A stretch of 33,347 nt of DNA, taken from positions 1-33,347 of the forward strand of contig DLKM01000009.1 in the NCBI GenBank assembly GCA_002478945.1, written 5' to 3'. Positions within the stretch are counted from its first letter, which is position 1, and every line of letters begins with the position of its first letter. This DNA is from Christensenella sp. UBA7588 (lineage in GTDB: Bacteria; Bacillota; Clostridia; Christensenellales; CAG-917). Below are positions 22,948 to 31,050 of this stretch, in pieces. The translations under genes were made by a program, and so were the position numbers. The notes under the pieces are model-generated. The model ran no database searches, had not been told where the DNA came from, and worked only from the letters and a program-made list of their open reading frames with translations.

Positions 22948-23535
22948 ATGAAAAAGAAAATAGTTTTATTGTTTATTTCTGTTTTGTTGTTATCTTCGGT
23001 AGTATTGTTTACTTTTACTGCTTGCGGACATCGTGATATATGCTCGTACAAAGAGGGTACTTATCGTTTTGATAAAGATAATTATATACCGTATGGCACA
23101 GATGATACGCCTGAAAGTTTTGATGAAATTCCCGATAAGTATTTATTGCTGCATGAGAATTATAATTTGCACGTGGAAGATGTTGCTCTTACTTTTACAA
23201 AAATCGGTCTTGTCGAATATAATAGGGCTGACGGCAAAAATGTTGTTAAAAATAGCAAAGATTTGAAGAAATATCATGTTGACCTATATATTAAGTTTGC
23301 AGAAGAAGAATCAGGACGTGTTTACGACTTTGTTTTTGATGGTTCAACATTCTTTCAGCATTGTTTAATGACGAACCTTAAAAATGGAAATTTAGGTTTA
23401 GATACTGAATTTAAGTTTACTATCGAATTAGTTAGTGATGATTCTAACAATGCGAGAATTAGATTCTTATGGTTTGTTGATGCTCCGAATAATTCCGATT
23501 CAAAATGCATCTGTTTACCATTGAGAATAGAGTAA
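22948..23535 (+). CDS. Small AT-rich lipoprotein of unknown function
   Basis: This 195-residue protein has a lipoprotein signal peptide ending in FTAC (Cys26). The mature part is a probable beta-rich globular domain without a motif I recognise; it has several Tyr/Phe-Asp pairs and two further cysteines near the C-terminus (CICLPL). GGAGGG precedes the ATG. The coding sequence is clearly AT-richer than the housekeeping genes, like the next gene and the LRR lipoprotein. It is 29 bases upstream of the secreted peptidase gene and shares its promoter, so the lipoprotein may be an inhibitor, chaperone or substrate partner. That is inference from position only. Confidence 0.85.
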   Translation: MKKKIVLLFISVLLLSSVVLFTFTACGHRDICSYKEGTYRFDKDNYIPYGTDDTPESFDEIPDKYLLLHENYNLHVEDVALTFTKIGLVEYNRADGKNVVKNSKDLKKYHVDLYIKFAEEESGRVYDFVFDGSTFFQHCLMTNLKNGNLGLDTEFKFTIELVSDDSNNARIRFLWFVDAPNNSDSKCICLPLRIE

Positions 23536-23564
23536 CCAAGGAACAAAAGAAGGGGGTACCAAAT

Positions 23565-25109
23565 ATGAAACGAAAAATAGTTTCAAGCATAACAGCTCTG
23601 TATTTCGCAATATGCTGTTGTTTTACTGTTTGTGTTGTTTACAATGCAGTCAGCTGTGCCAATAATACAGAACTAAATGATGCATACGGTTATGAAAGAT
23701 TTAGTGTTAATGCACCGGATATGTCCAGCGATGAACTGGATGAATATTATGAAAAAAACGGTATTTCGCCACAAATGCCAGATGGAGTGGAAAGCGGATT
23801 AAACAATAGAGTTGCGGTAACAGATTATTTATCTAGACGTTTTCCGGATTACCAATGGCAAGCACCTGATACTGAAGATTATAATGAATTATCTGACAGA
23901 TATGGAAATAATCCGCGTAATACTTATGAAGCAGAAACTTGGTTGGATGATGCTAAGAAAGATTCAAATCTGCCAAGCACAAAGGAATATGTCGGTTGTG
24001 GAGCTATTGCAATGATGGAGGCTTTTAATTATTTGTCCGAAACGCTGGATTATATTGCGTTGCGTAAATATCCGATAAATAATGTTTCGTCTGAAAATGT
24101 TAATAACAACAGATATGAAATAGCAAAAGATGTGATAGCCGAAACTCCGAGTACCGGATGGTGGGGCTATGGAACATCTATTATGCCCAATAGTTTTCTC
24201 ATCGGTGCTAGAAACGTGCTTCAAAAACATGATTTATTTAATACAAGCGGAGATTACTCTGCAATTGATGTATATGGCGACACGATTTCAAGAAATGAGA
24301 CTAAAAATCAAAAAATAGAAACCGTAAAAGCTGCAATAGATAGAGGCACGCAAGTAATATGGTGGACGGGTGTGGATTTTGGTGATTATAGCAGCCATTA
24401 TATGAATATTATAGGTTATGCTGAGTGGACTGGACTCGATTCAAATGGGAATCAAACAACGCATACATTTCTTTTAGTTAATTGCAATTGGCAAGGTAGA
24501 GGTTCTGAATTTATTGATACGGATTTCTTTTCCGCGCCTACTATGGGCTTTATCTTTATTGAGCCTAAAATTGGAAACGTTAGGATTGCGCAAAAGTATT
24601 TGAATGTTCCCGAACAATACAACAATTCTGCAGTTGAAAATAGTTTTATTTATCAAAATGGCAGTGATTTACACACGGAAAGATTGCGTATGGCTTACAT
24701 TAAACATTATACAGCCAACAATTCTGTCTGTAATGGAAAATATCTTGCACTTTCGCCGAATAAAACAGGCGCGGGAGTTGCTTATTTTTTAGCCGGTTCG
24801 CCTGCACGTATAAAGAAAATACATATTGATGTCAGTTGGTGGAGAGTTCAAGATAGATATACCTCTAGTGATGGAGAATTGAAATTGCAAGTTATGAATC
24901 CGGATAATGGAGAATGGATAACAGTGTTCGATTTTTTGAATTCCGGCATTATACCTATATCTGTGGATTTGAACAATCCTACGAAACTCCAAATTGGAGT
25001 TGGCAACGGAAGCATGTTTTTCCGTATAATTGCGACATACAACAATCCGACTTCAACCCGCAATAGCGGTCGCTTTATTATCCATGGAATAAACGTGCTT
25101 TGTGATTGA
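23565..25109 (+). CDS. Secreted papain-fold (C39-like) cysteine peptidase with C-terminal beta-sandwich
   Basis: This 514-residue protein has an N-terminal signal or anchor segment (about 4-35). The central domain carries a candidate catalytic triad in papain order: Cys145 in YVGCGAIAMMEAFNYL, His278 in SSHYMNIIGY and Asn308 in VNCNWQGRG. It resembles Peptidase_C39_2 and related papain-fold hydrolases. Residues from about 380 to 514 look like a beta-sandwich, possibly binding carbohydrate or protein (VSWWRVQDRY, then LKLQVMNPDNGEWITVFDF). The ATG at 23565 follows AAGGGGG; 20 open codons upstream overlap the lipoprotein gene. Whether it is an active protease, an amidase or a dead homologue cannot be decided here. 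Confidence 0.82.
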   Translation: MKRKIVSSITALYFAICCCFTVCVVYNAVSCANNTELNDAYGYERFSVNAPDMSSDELDEYYEKNGISPQMPDGVESGLNNRVAVTDYLSRRFPDYQWQAPDTEDYNELSDRYGNNPRNTYEAETWLDDAKKDSNLPSTKEYVGCGAIAMMEAFNYLSETLDYIALRKYPINNVSSENVNNNRYEIAKDVIAETPSTGWWGYGTSIMPNSFLIGARNVLQKHDLFNTSGDYSAIDVYGDTISRNETKNQKIETVKAAIDRGTQVIWWTGVDFGDYSSHYMNIIGYAEWTGLDSNGNQTTHTFLLVNCNWQGRGSEFIDTDFFSAPTMGFIFIEPKIGNVRIAQKYLNVPEQYNNSAVENSFIYQNGSDLHTERLRMAYIKHYTANNSVCNGKYLALSPNKTGAGVAYFLAGSPARIKKIHIDVSWWRVQDRYTSSDGELKLQVMNPDNGEWITVFDFLNSGIIPISVDLNNPTKLQIGVGNGSMFFRIIATYNNPTSTRNSGRFIIHGINVLCD

Positions 25110-25379
25110 TTTTCTTTGCAAGATTTAGTTTGAGAATAGTATAAAATTGCCCCCTCACCGAAACTGCTCGATGGGGGGCTTATTGACGGCATATATTTGC
25201 CTTATAACATGACTATATTTTATCGAATTGTAAGAGCGGATTTCGATATGAAAGTTCTTGATTAAGATGTGGCTTTTTTGCATATGATACGGGCGGTTTT
25301 TGCGGTCGCAAGGCTTTTTCATAGAAGATAGATTGCCAAAATATGCTACATATTTATTGACGAGGCGTGTATAATTGAA
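25110..25379. other. Intergenic region upstream of thrS
   Basis: About 270 bases without a gene. A GC-rich stem GCCCCC/GGGGGC at 25149-25179 followed by TTATT may terminate the secreted operon, though its loop is long and its T-run poor. A perfect TTGCG-GT-CGCAA palindrome lies near 25298-25309. No T-box sequence and no reading frame with a ribosome site were seen. Confidence 0.5.
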
Positions 25380-25408
25380 TTGACTTTATCTACAGTCGAT
25401 ATTATAAT
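25380..25408 (+). promoter_or_regulatory. thrS promoter
   Basis: TTGACT (25380-25385), a 17-bp spacer and a perfect TATAAT (25403-25408). The predicted leader is about 65 bases. Confidence 0.8.
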
Positions 25409-25416
25409 ATCCATTA

Positions 25417-25470
25417 CCACGAAAGTGGAAATAATATTGCGCGTACAGCATTAAGTAGGGCTGATTGCGC
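25417..25470 (+). promoter_or_regulatory. Structured thrS leader
   Basis: Two hairpins: CCAC-GAAA-GTGG (25417-25428, a GNRA-type tetraloop), and a two-part stem GCGC(25439)+CAGC(25446) with GCTG(25460)+GCGC(25467). The second ends directly against the GGAGG ribosome site, so it may affect translation. It is far too short for a T-box. Confidence 0.5.
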
Positions 25471-25479
25471 GGAGGTAAT

Positions 25480-27417
25480 ATGCAACTTACACTTAAAGAC
25501 GGAAGCAAAATGTCATTTGACGGCGCGATGAGCGCACTCGACGTGACAAAGCAAATCAGCGAGGGACTCGCAAGAGCGGCAATCGTATGCAAGATTGACG
25601 GGCAACTCGCTTCTATGGACACCATCGTTGACAAGGACTGCAATTTCGAGGTGTTTACGTTTGCCGATGACGAAGGGAAGCGCGTGTATCGTCACACTTG
25701 CGCTCACATATTGGCACAGGCAGTCAAAAACATTTATCCGACCGTTCAGCTGGCAATAGGGCCTGCAATCGACAACGGATTCTATTACGATTTTGATTTC
25801 AAGACGCCTATCACTCAAGCCGATTTTGAAAAAATCGAAGCCGAAATGAAAAGCATCATCAAGGCAAATTTGCCTATCACTCGCATAGTATGCTCTCGTA
25901 GCGAAGCGGAAAAGATGATAACCAAGATGAAACAAGCCTATAAGGCGGAACTTCTTGCGGACATCCCCGAAGGCGAGGAAATTTCCTTCTATCAACAAGG
26001 CGATTTCATTGATTTGTGCAGCGGACCGCATCTTACGTCCACGGGCAAAATCAAAGCGTTCAAACTTACGTCGCTCACGGGTGCGTATTGGAGAGGCAAC
26101 GAGAAGAACAAGATGCTCACGCGTATTTACGGCACTTGCTTCGATAAAAAGGCAGACCTTGAAGAATATATCCAAAAACTCGAAGAAGCAAAGTCTCGCG
26201 ACCACAACAAAGTGGGCAGGGAACTCGGCTTGTTTATGACCGACGAGAATATCGGACAAGGACTTCCGCTCATTATGCCGAAAGGCGCGCGCATAATTCA
26301 GATTATGCAACGTTTCGTCGAGGACGAGGAGCAAAAGAGAGGTTATCTCCTTACCAAAACTCCGATTATGACAAAGAACAACCTCTTTATCACGTCCGGA
26401 CACTGGGACCACTACAAAGACAAGATGTTCTATATCGGAGACGAGGACGTGGATGACGAGATTTTGTGCTTGCGTCCTATGACTTGCCCCTTCCAGTTCA
26501 CAATCTACAAAAACGGCCTCAAGAGCTATCGCGATTTGCCCGTAAGATACGCAGAAACCGCAATCGAATTCCGTAAAGAAGCAAGCGGTGAAATGCACGG
26601 TCTTACCAGAATCCGTCAATTCACGCTTTCCGACGGTCACATCGTTTGCACGCCTGCTCAACTCGAGCAAGAGTTCCAAGGCGCAGTCGACCTCATCAAA
26701 TACCTTATAGGTATTCTCGGTTTGCAGGACGACGTAAGCTATCGTTTCTCTCGTTGGGACCCGAAAGACGCAGACAAATACGTCGGCACGGCAGAGGATT
26801 GGGACAGAGTCGAAACCACAATGCAACAAATTCTCAACGATTTGCACATCGATTATACCGAAGCGTGGGGCGAAGCCGCTTTCTACGGACCGAAACTCGA
26901 CGTGCAAGGCAAGAACGTACACGGCAAAGAAGACACGTTGTTCACGGTTCAAATCGACTTCTCGCTCGCAACTCGTTTCGATATGATTTATATCGACGAG
27001 AACGGCGAAAAAGCGCGTCCGCTTATCATTCACAGGTCATCTATCGGATGCTACGAGCGTACTCTCGCAATGCTTATCGAAAAGTACAACGGCGCATTCC
27101 CGATGTGGCTCGCTCCCGAACAAGTGCGTGTCCTTTCGCTTACCGACCGTACAATCGACAAGGCTCAAGAAGTTCGCAACAGATTGTTTGACCTCGGACT
27201 TCGTGCAGAAGCCGACGTACGCAGCGAAAAACTCGGCAAGAAGATTCGCGAAGCTCAACTCGACAAAGTGCCTTACATCGTCGTAATCGGCGATAAAGAG
27301 GCCGAACAAAACCTCATTGCGGTACGTCATCGCACCGAAGGCGACCTCGGCACTATGACTGTTGAGGAGTTTGTGGCGAAGGCTTTGCTAGAAGTTGCCA
27401 CCAAAGAAATCAAGTAA
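25480..27417 (+). CDS. thrS: Threonyl-tRNA synthetase
   Basis: This 645-residue cytoplasmic enzyme charges tRNA-Thr. Domains: N-terminal TGS (1-60), editing domain with His72/His76 (HTCAHILAQ) and the CSGPH motif, class II catalytic core with the zinc Cys in LRPMTCPFQF, motif 2 around ETAIEFRKEASGEMHG, the zinc His residues of DGHIVC and PLIIHRSSIG, and a C-terminal anticodon-binding domain. Length and motifs are normal. The ATG at 25480 follows GGAGG by five bases; an in-frame TTG 15 bases upstream has no ribosome site. Two nested hairpins lie downstream, and the stop codon is part of a long inverted repeat. Confidence 0.97.
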   Translation: MQLTLKDGSKMSFDGAMSALDVTKQISEGLARAAIVCKIDGQLASMDTIVDKDCNFEVFTFADDEGKRVYRHTCAHILAQAVKNIYPTVQLAIGPAIDNGFYYDFDFKTPITQADFEKIEAEMKSIIKANLPITRIVCSRSEAEKMITKMKQAYKAELLADIPEGEEISFYQQGDFIDLCSGPHLTSTGKIKAFKLTSLTGAYWRGNEKNKMLTRIYGTCFDKKADLEEYIQKLEEAKSRDHNKVGRELGLFMTDENIGQGLPLIMPKGARIIQIMQRFVEDEEQKRGYLLTKTPIMTKNNLFITSGHWDHYKDKMFYIGDEDVDDEILCLRPMTCPFQFTIYKNGLKSYRDLPVRYAETAIEFRKEASGEMHGLTRIRQFTLSDGHIVCTPAQLEQEFQGAVDLIKYLIGILGLQDDVSYRFSRWDPKDADKYVGTAEDWDRVETTMQQILNDLHIDYTEAWGEAAFYGPKLDVQGKNVHGKEDTLFTVQIDFSLATRFDMIYIDENGEKARPLIIHRSSIGCYERTLAMLIEKYNGAFPMWLAPEQVRVLSLTDRTIDKAQEVRNRLFDLGLRAEADVRSEKLGKKIREAQLDKVPYIVVIGDKEAEQNLIAVRHRTEGDLGTMTVEEFVAKALLEVATKEIK

Positions 27418-27446
27418 GAGCGCGCTAAATCGCGCCTAACTTTGTC

Positions 27447-27510
27447 AGCACCCCAAGCGCGTCAATTCACGTACGCACAAGTACGTTAGGATTGCCGCTC
27501 TTGGGGTGCT
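27447..27510 (+). terminator. Nested hairpin A (terminator-like)
   Basis: Outer stem AGCACCCCAAG/CTTGGGGTGCT, middle stem CAATTC/GGATTG, inner stem CGTAC/GTACG, then TTTCG. It sits where the thrS terminator is expected, although the T-run is only three bases. Confidence 0.7.
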
Positions 27511-27573
27511 TTCGCGTTATGCATCGATTTATCGCGCTCTTAAAAACTGCGATATTTAGCGAATAACTGCGTC

Positions 27574-27636
27574 AGAGCCGTTCGACCGTCAACTCATTTA
27601 CGCTTAGTAAATTAGGGTTGCCGTTCGGACGGCTCT
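27574..27636 (+). terminator. Nested hairpin B (terminator-like)
   Basis: Outer stem AGAGCCGTTCG/CGGACGGCTCT (one G-U), middle stem CAACTC/GGGTTG, inner stem TTTAC/GTAAA, then TTTC. Relative to hairpin A all three stems differ in sequence yet still pair, while GTCAA and TTGCCG are kept. Confidence 0.7.
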
Positions 27637-27700
27637 TTCTTGTTCTTTATCGATTTATCGCGCTCTTACTATGATTTTTGAAGGGGGGAGACTGAACCCT

Positions 27701-27977
27701 ATTAACGGAATGTGTGATTTCGAAGACGGAACTCGAACCGCAAGGCGGTGAGCGGTGGAGTGCCGAACTTGACGATTAGTACAAGTGAGCCAACGAGTGT
27801 TGTTTTTTTTCGTTGGCGAACGAGTGGCATAACAAGGGGACGATATTTTTCTATGTGAGTGCCGATTGTCTCCCCCGCGAGCGACGCTCACTTTTGTAGG
27901 AAAATGTCCCTATACGAGTGGTGGGAGAAATGCCGGCTTGTCCGGAAAGAGGGGGTATTGCATTTAGCGGAGTTATG
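27701..27977 (+). repeat. Interspersed repeat, copy 3 (diverged)
   Basis: It starts ATTAACGGAATGTG and ends CCGGAAAGAGGGGGTATTG then CATTTAGCGGAGTTATG, like copy 2, but the middle has diverged. The central hairpin here is GCCAACG/CGTTGGC with a T-rich loop instead of TGCGCC/GGCGCA, and the following GC hairpin is GAGC/GCTC. Pairing is kept although the sequence has changed. Confidence 0.8.
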
Positions 27978-28062
27978 CGTCAGCATTTTAGATTGTTATT
28001 TTATTAAAATTTGAAAATAATTATAATAAATACAAAATAAATATGCAAAATCGCAAAAACGT

Positions 28063-28091
28063 TTGACATAAGTTTTCGTTTTTGTTAATAT
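28063..28091 (+). promoter_or_regulatory. infC operon promoter
   Basis: A perfect TTGACA (28063-28068), a 17-bp spacer and TAATAT (28086-28091). Confidence 0.8.
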
Positions 28092-28097
28092 ATTCAA

Positions 28098-28257
28098 GCA
28101 AAGCAAAGGACAGCCTTTCACCACGAGCGTTCAGCAAGATGGTCACCACAGTAAATCACTTGTCTATGATAAGGTATTCGTGAGTGTTGAGGCGTTCTGC
28201 TTCGACACTTATTTTTATGTCGAAAAAACCCATAGCGGTGTATATAGGAGTGACAAT
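28098..28257 (+). promoter_or_regulatory. infC leader with alternative hairpins (L20-leader candidate)
   Basis: The leader is about 160 nt. AGTGTTGAGG (28183-28192) pairs with CTTCGACACT (28200-28209), followed by TATTTTTA, a terminator-like hairpin. The segment TTCGACA (28201-28207) can instead pair with TGTCGAA (28218-28224), destroying that hairpin. Such switching, plus the infC-rpmI-rplT order, fits the known autoregulation of this operon by ribosomal protein L20 in Firmicutes. The L20-binding part cannot be confirmed by eye. Confidence 0.65.
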
Positions 28258-28773
28258 TTGAAAGAACTGCAAATCAATGAACAAATTAGAGACAGAGAAG
28301 TGCGCCTCATCGGCGACGACGGTCAACAATACGGCGTTATCTCCATAAGAGAAGCTCGCACCATCGCCGAGGAGAAAGGGCTTGACATCTGCAAAGTTTC
28401 TCCGCCTTCCGTCCAACCTCCGACTTGCAAATTGATGGACTACGGCAAGTATCGCTACGAACAACAAAAGCGAGAAAAAGAAGCCAAGAAAAATCAAAAA
28501 GTTATGGAAATCAAAGAGATTCGTCTCTCCGCAACGATTGACATCGGCGATACGACGAGACTTGCCGCACAAACCGCAAAATTCCTTGCGGACGGCAACA
28601 AGGTCAAAGCGTCTATCCGTCTCAAAGGTCGTCAACAAGCGCACCCCGAAATCGCGGTCAAAATCGTTGAAGATTATATCGCAATGGTCGGCACGGACGT
28701 TGTCGTCGAGAAAAAACCGGTTCAGGAAGGTCGTATGATTTACACCATTCTCGCACCGTCGCAAAAGAAATAA
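28258..28773 (+). CDS. infC: Translation initiation factor IF-3
   Basis: This 171-residue factor prevents subunit rejoining and checks the start codon. The N-terminal domain begins LQINEQIRDREVRLIGDDG; the linker is rich in Lys/Arg (YEQQKREKEAKKN), and the C-terminal domain holds KEIRLSATID and the final RMIYTILAP. I place the start at the TTG at 28258, eight bases after TAGGAG, because it gives the family-typical N-terminus. The frame stays open back to 28180 but that part is the structured leader. A non-AUG start on infC is expected, since IF-3 controls its own synthesis by rejecting unusual start codons. Confidence 0.95.
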   Translation: MKELQINEQIRDREVRLIGDDGQQYGVISIREARTIAEEKGLDICKVSPPSVQPPTCKLMDYGKYRYEQQKREKEAKKNQKVMEIKEIRLSATIDIGDTTRLAAQTAKFLADGNKVKASIRLKGRQQAHPEIAVKIVEDYIAMVGTDVVVEKKPVQEGRMIYTILAPSQKK

Positions 28774-28821
28774 CAATTATTTAGCCCTCGGGCAAAGCAA
28801 AATAATAGAGGAGGCACACCT

Positions 28822-29019
28822 ATGCCAAAACAAAAAACACATAGTGGAGCAAAGAAGCGTTTTCGCGTAACAGCAAACGGTTACTACAAGAGAGGCCATT
28901 CTGCACACAGCCACCTTCTTACCAAGAAGACAACCAAGAGAAAGAGAGACCTTCGTTCTATCGAGTACGTCGACGAGACGAGAAGCGGAGAACTCAAAAA
29001 GTTGTTGCCATACAAATAA
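28822..29019 (+). CDS. rpmI: Ribosomal protein L35
   Basis: This 65-residue basic protein of the large subunit has the typical N-terminus MPKQKTHSGAKKRFRVTANG and the family's later motif AHSHLLTKKTTKRKR. The final segment RSGELKKLLPYK is also normal. GAGGAGG lies upstream of the ATG. It sits between infC (48 bases) and rplT (12 bases), as in most bacteria, and should be controlled by the same leader. Confidence 0.97.
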   Translation: MPKQKTHSGAKKRFRVTANGYYKRGHSAHSHLLTKKTTKRKRDLRSIEYVDETRSGELKKLLPYK

Positions 29020-29031
29020 GGAGAATGAACA

Positions 29032-29385
29032 ATGAGAATTAAAAGAGCGGTTAACGCAGTTAAAAAGCGTAGAAAAATAATGAAACAAACAAAGGGTTAC
29101 TATGCAGGTAAGCATGCCCTTTATCGTGTTGCTAAGCAACAACTTCTCAAGAGCGGTGTATACGCTTATGTCGGCAGAAAGCAAAAGAAACGTGATTTCA
29201 GGTCTCTTTGGATTACTCGTATCAACGCTGCCGCACGCATCAACGGTATGAGCTATTCCACTCTTATGCACGGCCTCAAAGTTGCAGGTATCGACCTCAA
29301 CAGAAAGGTTTTGAGCGAGATTGCAATCAGCGACCCTCAAGCATTCGCAGCACTCTGCGACAGCGCAAAGAAGGCACTTGCATAA
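29032..29385 (+). CDS. rplT: Ribosomal protein L20
   Basis: This 117-residue basic large-subunit protein is essential for early 50S assembly. The long N-terminal helix begins MRIKRAVNAVKKRRKIM and continues through KGYYAGKHALYRVAKQQ; the globular part has RDFRSLWITRINAAARINGM, the usual 23S rRNA contact region. In Bacillus-type bacteria L20 also represses this operon by binding the leader. AAGGAG precedes the ATG. A 13-bp hairpin follows the gene. Confidence 0.97.
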   Translation: MRIKRAVNAVKKRRKIMKQTKGYYAGKHALYRVAKQQLLKSGVYAYVGRKQKKRDFRSLWITRINAAARINGMSYSTLMHGLKVAGIDLNRKVLSEIAISDPQAFAALCDSAKKALA

Positions 29386-29397
29386 TCGGTTTTTACA

Positions 29398-29429
29398 CAA
29401 TGTTGCGCATAGTTTTATGCGCAACATTG
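29398..29429 (+). terminator. Hairpin after rplT, without a U-run
   Basis: Perfect 13-bp arms CAATGTTGCGCAT and ATGCGCAACATTG around AGTTTT. It lies where the operon should end, but ATTGTATAAAG follows rather than a T-run, so it may be a processing or stability element or a factor-assisted terminator. Confidence 0.55.
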
Positions 29430-29508
29430 ATTGTATAAAGCCACTTTTTCATATTTGAAACTGTGAGCAATCGCACGTTGCAGATTGAAAATCGGGGCGG
29501 TTAGAATA

Positions 29509-30294
29509 TTGCAAATCATCACTTCTACCAAAAATCAATTCGTGAAAGAGGCTCGTTCTCTTTCGCAGAAAAAGTTCCGCACGGAGACGGGACTGTTTTT
29601 GGTTGAAGGAATAAATCTCATAAAAGATATGCCGTCGTCCGTAAACGTCAAATACGTTCTTGCCACGCCCTCGAGAGAGAGCGAAGTTGAAAGTATTTTC
29701 TTTTCGGACGAAAAGGAGCGCGAGCAAAAAGCAAAGCAAAGTCTTGCTTTTACGCGCGCGCAAGTGTATTATGTGAGTGACGAGATTATAGCGTACGTTG
29801 CGGATACCGTTTCCCCGTACGGAATTTGCGCCGTCTGCGAAATTCCTCAAAGCGAGTTTCGTATGCCTTCGGGCAATGCGCTCTTGCTTGACGGAGTGAG
29901 CGACCCCGGCAATCTCGGCACGATATTCAGAACTGCCGCCGCTTGCGACTTTTGCGACGTGTATCTGCTCGATACGGCGGATATATATTCGCCCAAAGTT
30001 GTTCGCGCGACTCTCGGAGGACTTTTCAAAGTGCGTGCGACGGTCGTAAATCTCGACCAAGCCGTCGAACTTATGAGATGCACCGACAGCGCGGTTTTGG
30101 ATATGAACGGCAAAAATATATTGACGGACAAGGCTAAATCGCCGATTTTGTTCGTCGCAGGCAACGAGGCTCACGGCGTGAGAAACGAACTTCGCAAGGA
30201 AGCAAAGCGCGTTTATTCGTTGCCGATGAAAAACGACATCGAATCATTGAACGTGGCGGTGGCGACATCCGTCGCGATGTATCAAACAATATAG
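29509..30294 (+). CDS. TrmH/SpoU-family RNA 2'-O-methyltransferase
   Basis: This 261-residue enzyme of the SPOUT class probably methylates a ribose in rRNA. The N-terminal substrate-binding domain starts IITSTKNQFVKEARSLSQK. The catalytic domain has motif 1 GVSDPGNLGTIFRTAAA, with the conserved Asn and Arg, motif 2 FVAGNEAHGV and motif 3 LPMKNDIESLNVAVATSVA, which together form the trefoil-knot SAM site. The start is taken as the TTG at 29509, eight bases after GGGGCGG and matching the usual family N-terminus; a TTG at 29485 is less likely. It is near rplT, as in other Firmicutes, and 12 bases before yebC. The exact target base is not readable. Confidence 0.9.
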   Translation: MQIITSTKNQFVKEARSLSQKKFRTETGLFLVEGINLIKDMPSSVNVKYVLATPSRESEVESIFFSDEKEREQKAKQSLAFTRAQVYYVSDEIIAYVADTVSPYGICAVCEIPQSEFRMPSGNALLLDGVSDPGNLGTIFRTAAACDFCDVYLLDTADIYSPKVVRATLGGLFKVRATVVNLDQAVELMRCTDSAVLDMNGKNILTDKAKSPILFVAGNEAHGVRNELRKEAKRVYSLPMKNDIESLNVAVATSVAMYQTI

Positions 30295-30306
30295 GAGAAA
30301 ACAAGT

Positions 30307-31050
30307 ATGAGTGGACACAGCAAATGGCATAATATTCAACAGAAGAAAGGCAAAACCGACGCAGCTCGCGCAAACATTTTCACGAAAATCGGTAGAGAAC
30401 TTGCCGTTGCGGTAAAAGAAGGCGGCGCAGACCCCAACAGCAACAGCAAACTCGCTCAAGTTATCGCAAAAGCAAAAGACAACAATATGCCCAATGATAA
30501 CATTATGCGCAGCATCAAAAAAGCCAGCGGCGAACTTGGTTCAATCAACTATGAAGATATGATTTACGAGGGATACGGCGTAGGCGGTACCGCTATAATC
30601 GTCGAAGCCCTTACCGACAATAAAAACCGTACGGCAGGCGACGTTCGTCATTTGTTTGACAAATTCGGCGGTTCAATGGGTACAAACGGTTGCGTTTCGT
30701 TTATGTTTAAGCGCAAAGGCGTTATTACCATCGCAAAGTGCGACGTCGAAGAAGACGACCTTATGATGTACGCTCTCGAACTCGAAGGCTTCGAGGACAT
30801 CAATTCGGAGGACGACGAAGTATATCAAGTCTATACCGATACCGCGTCTTTGGCGTCTGTCAGAAAGAGTCTCGAGGACGACGGCGTAAAAGTTTTGTCG
30901 GCAGAAGTCGATATGATTCCCGACAATTACGTCACGCCGAGCGCAGAGCAACAGGCAACTATCGTCAAGATGATTGACAAACTCGAAGAACTCGACGACG
31001 TACAAAACGTATATCACAACGCAACGCTTGACATCGAAGATGAAGAATAA
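30307..31050 (+). CDS. yebC: YebC/TACO1-family regulator
   Basis: This 247-residue protein has the strictly conserved start MSGHSKWHNIQQKKGKTDA and then IFTKIGRELAVAVKEGG. The three-domain pattern is intact, with YEGYGVGGTAIIVEALTDN and GCVSFMF in the middle. Relatives act as DNA-binding regulators or as translation factors that relieve ribosome stalling; which applies here is unknown. TAGGAG precedes the ATG. Its stop codon lies inside a perfect palindrome that borders the iscS promoter. Confidence 0.95.
   Translation: MSGHSKWHNIQQKKGKTDAARANIFTKIGRELAVAVKEGGADPNSNSKLAQVIAKAKDNNMPNDNIMRSIKKASGELGSINYEDMIYEGYGVGGTAIIVEALTDNKNRTAGDVRHLFDKFGGSMGTNGCVSFMFKRKGVITIAKCDVEEDDLMMYALELEGFEDINSEDDEVYQVYTDTASLASVRKSLEDDGVKVLSAEVDMIPDNYVTPSAEQQATIVKMIDKLEELDDVQNVYHNATLDIEDEE

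Larger units (their letters stand above)
27415..27668 (+). repeat. Tandemly duplicated nested-hairpin region after thrS
   Basis: TAAGAGCGCGCTAAATC (27415-27431, including the thrS stop) is matched in inverse by GATTTATCGCGCTCTTA at 27526-27542 and again at 27652-27668. Between them lie two related nested hairpins at 27447-27510 and 27574-27636. The unit of about 126 bp has been duplicated: the flanks and inner core are conserved while the hairpin stems have changed. Confidence 0.85.

Noticed and set aside
25110..25479. T-box riboswitch before thrS
   Set aside because: No T-box consensus (the AGGGTGGNACCGCG-like segment) was found, and the predicted leader is only about 65 nt.
25513..27033. 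Open frame of 506 codons on the minus strand
   Set aside because: It is fully antisense to thrS, which is certain, and its protein has no recognisable features.
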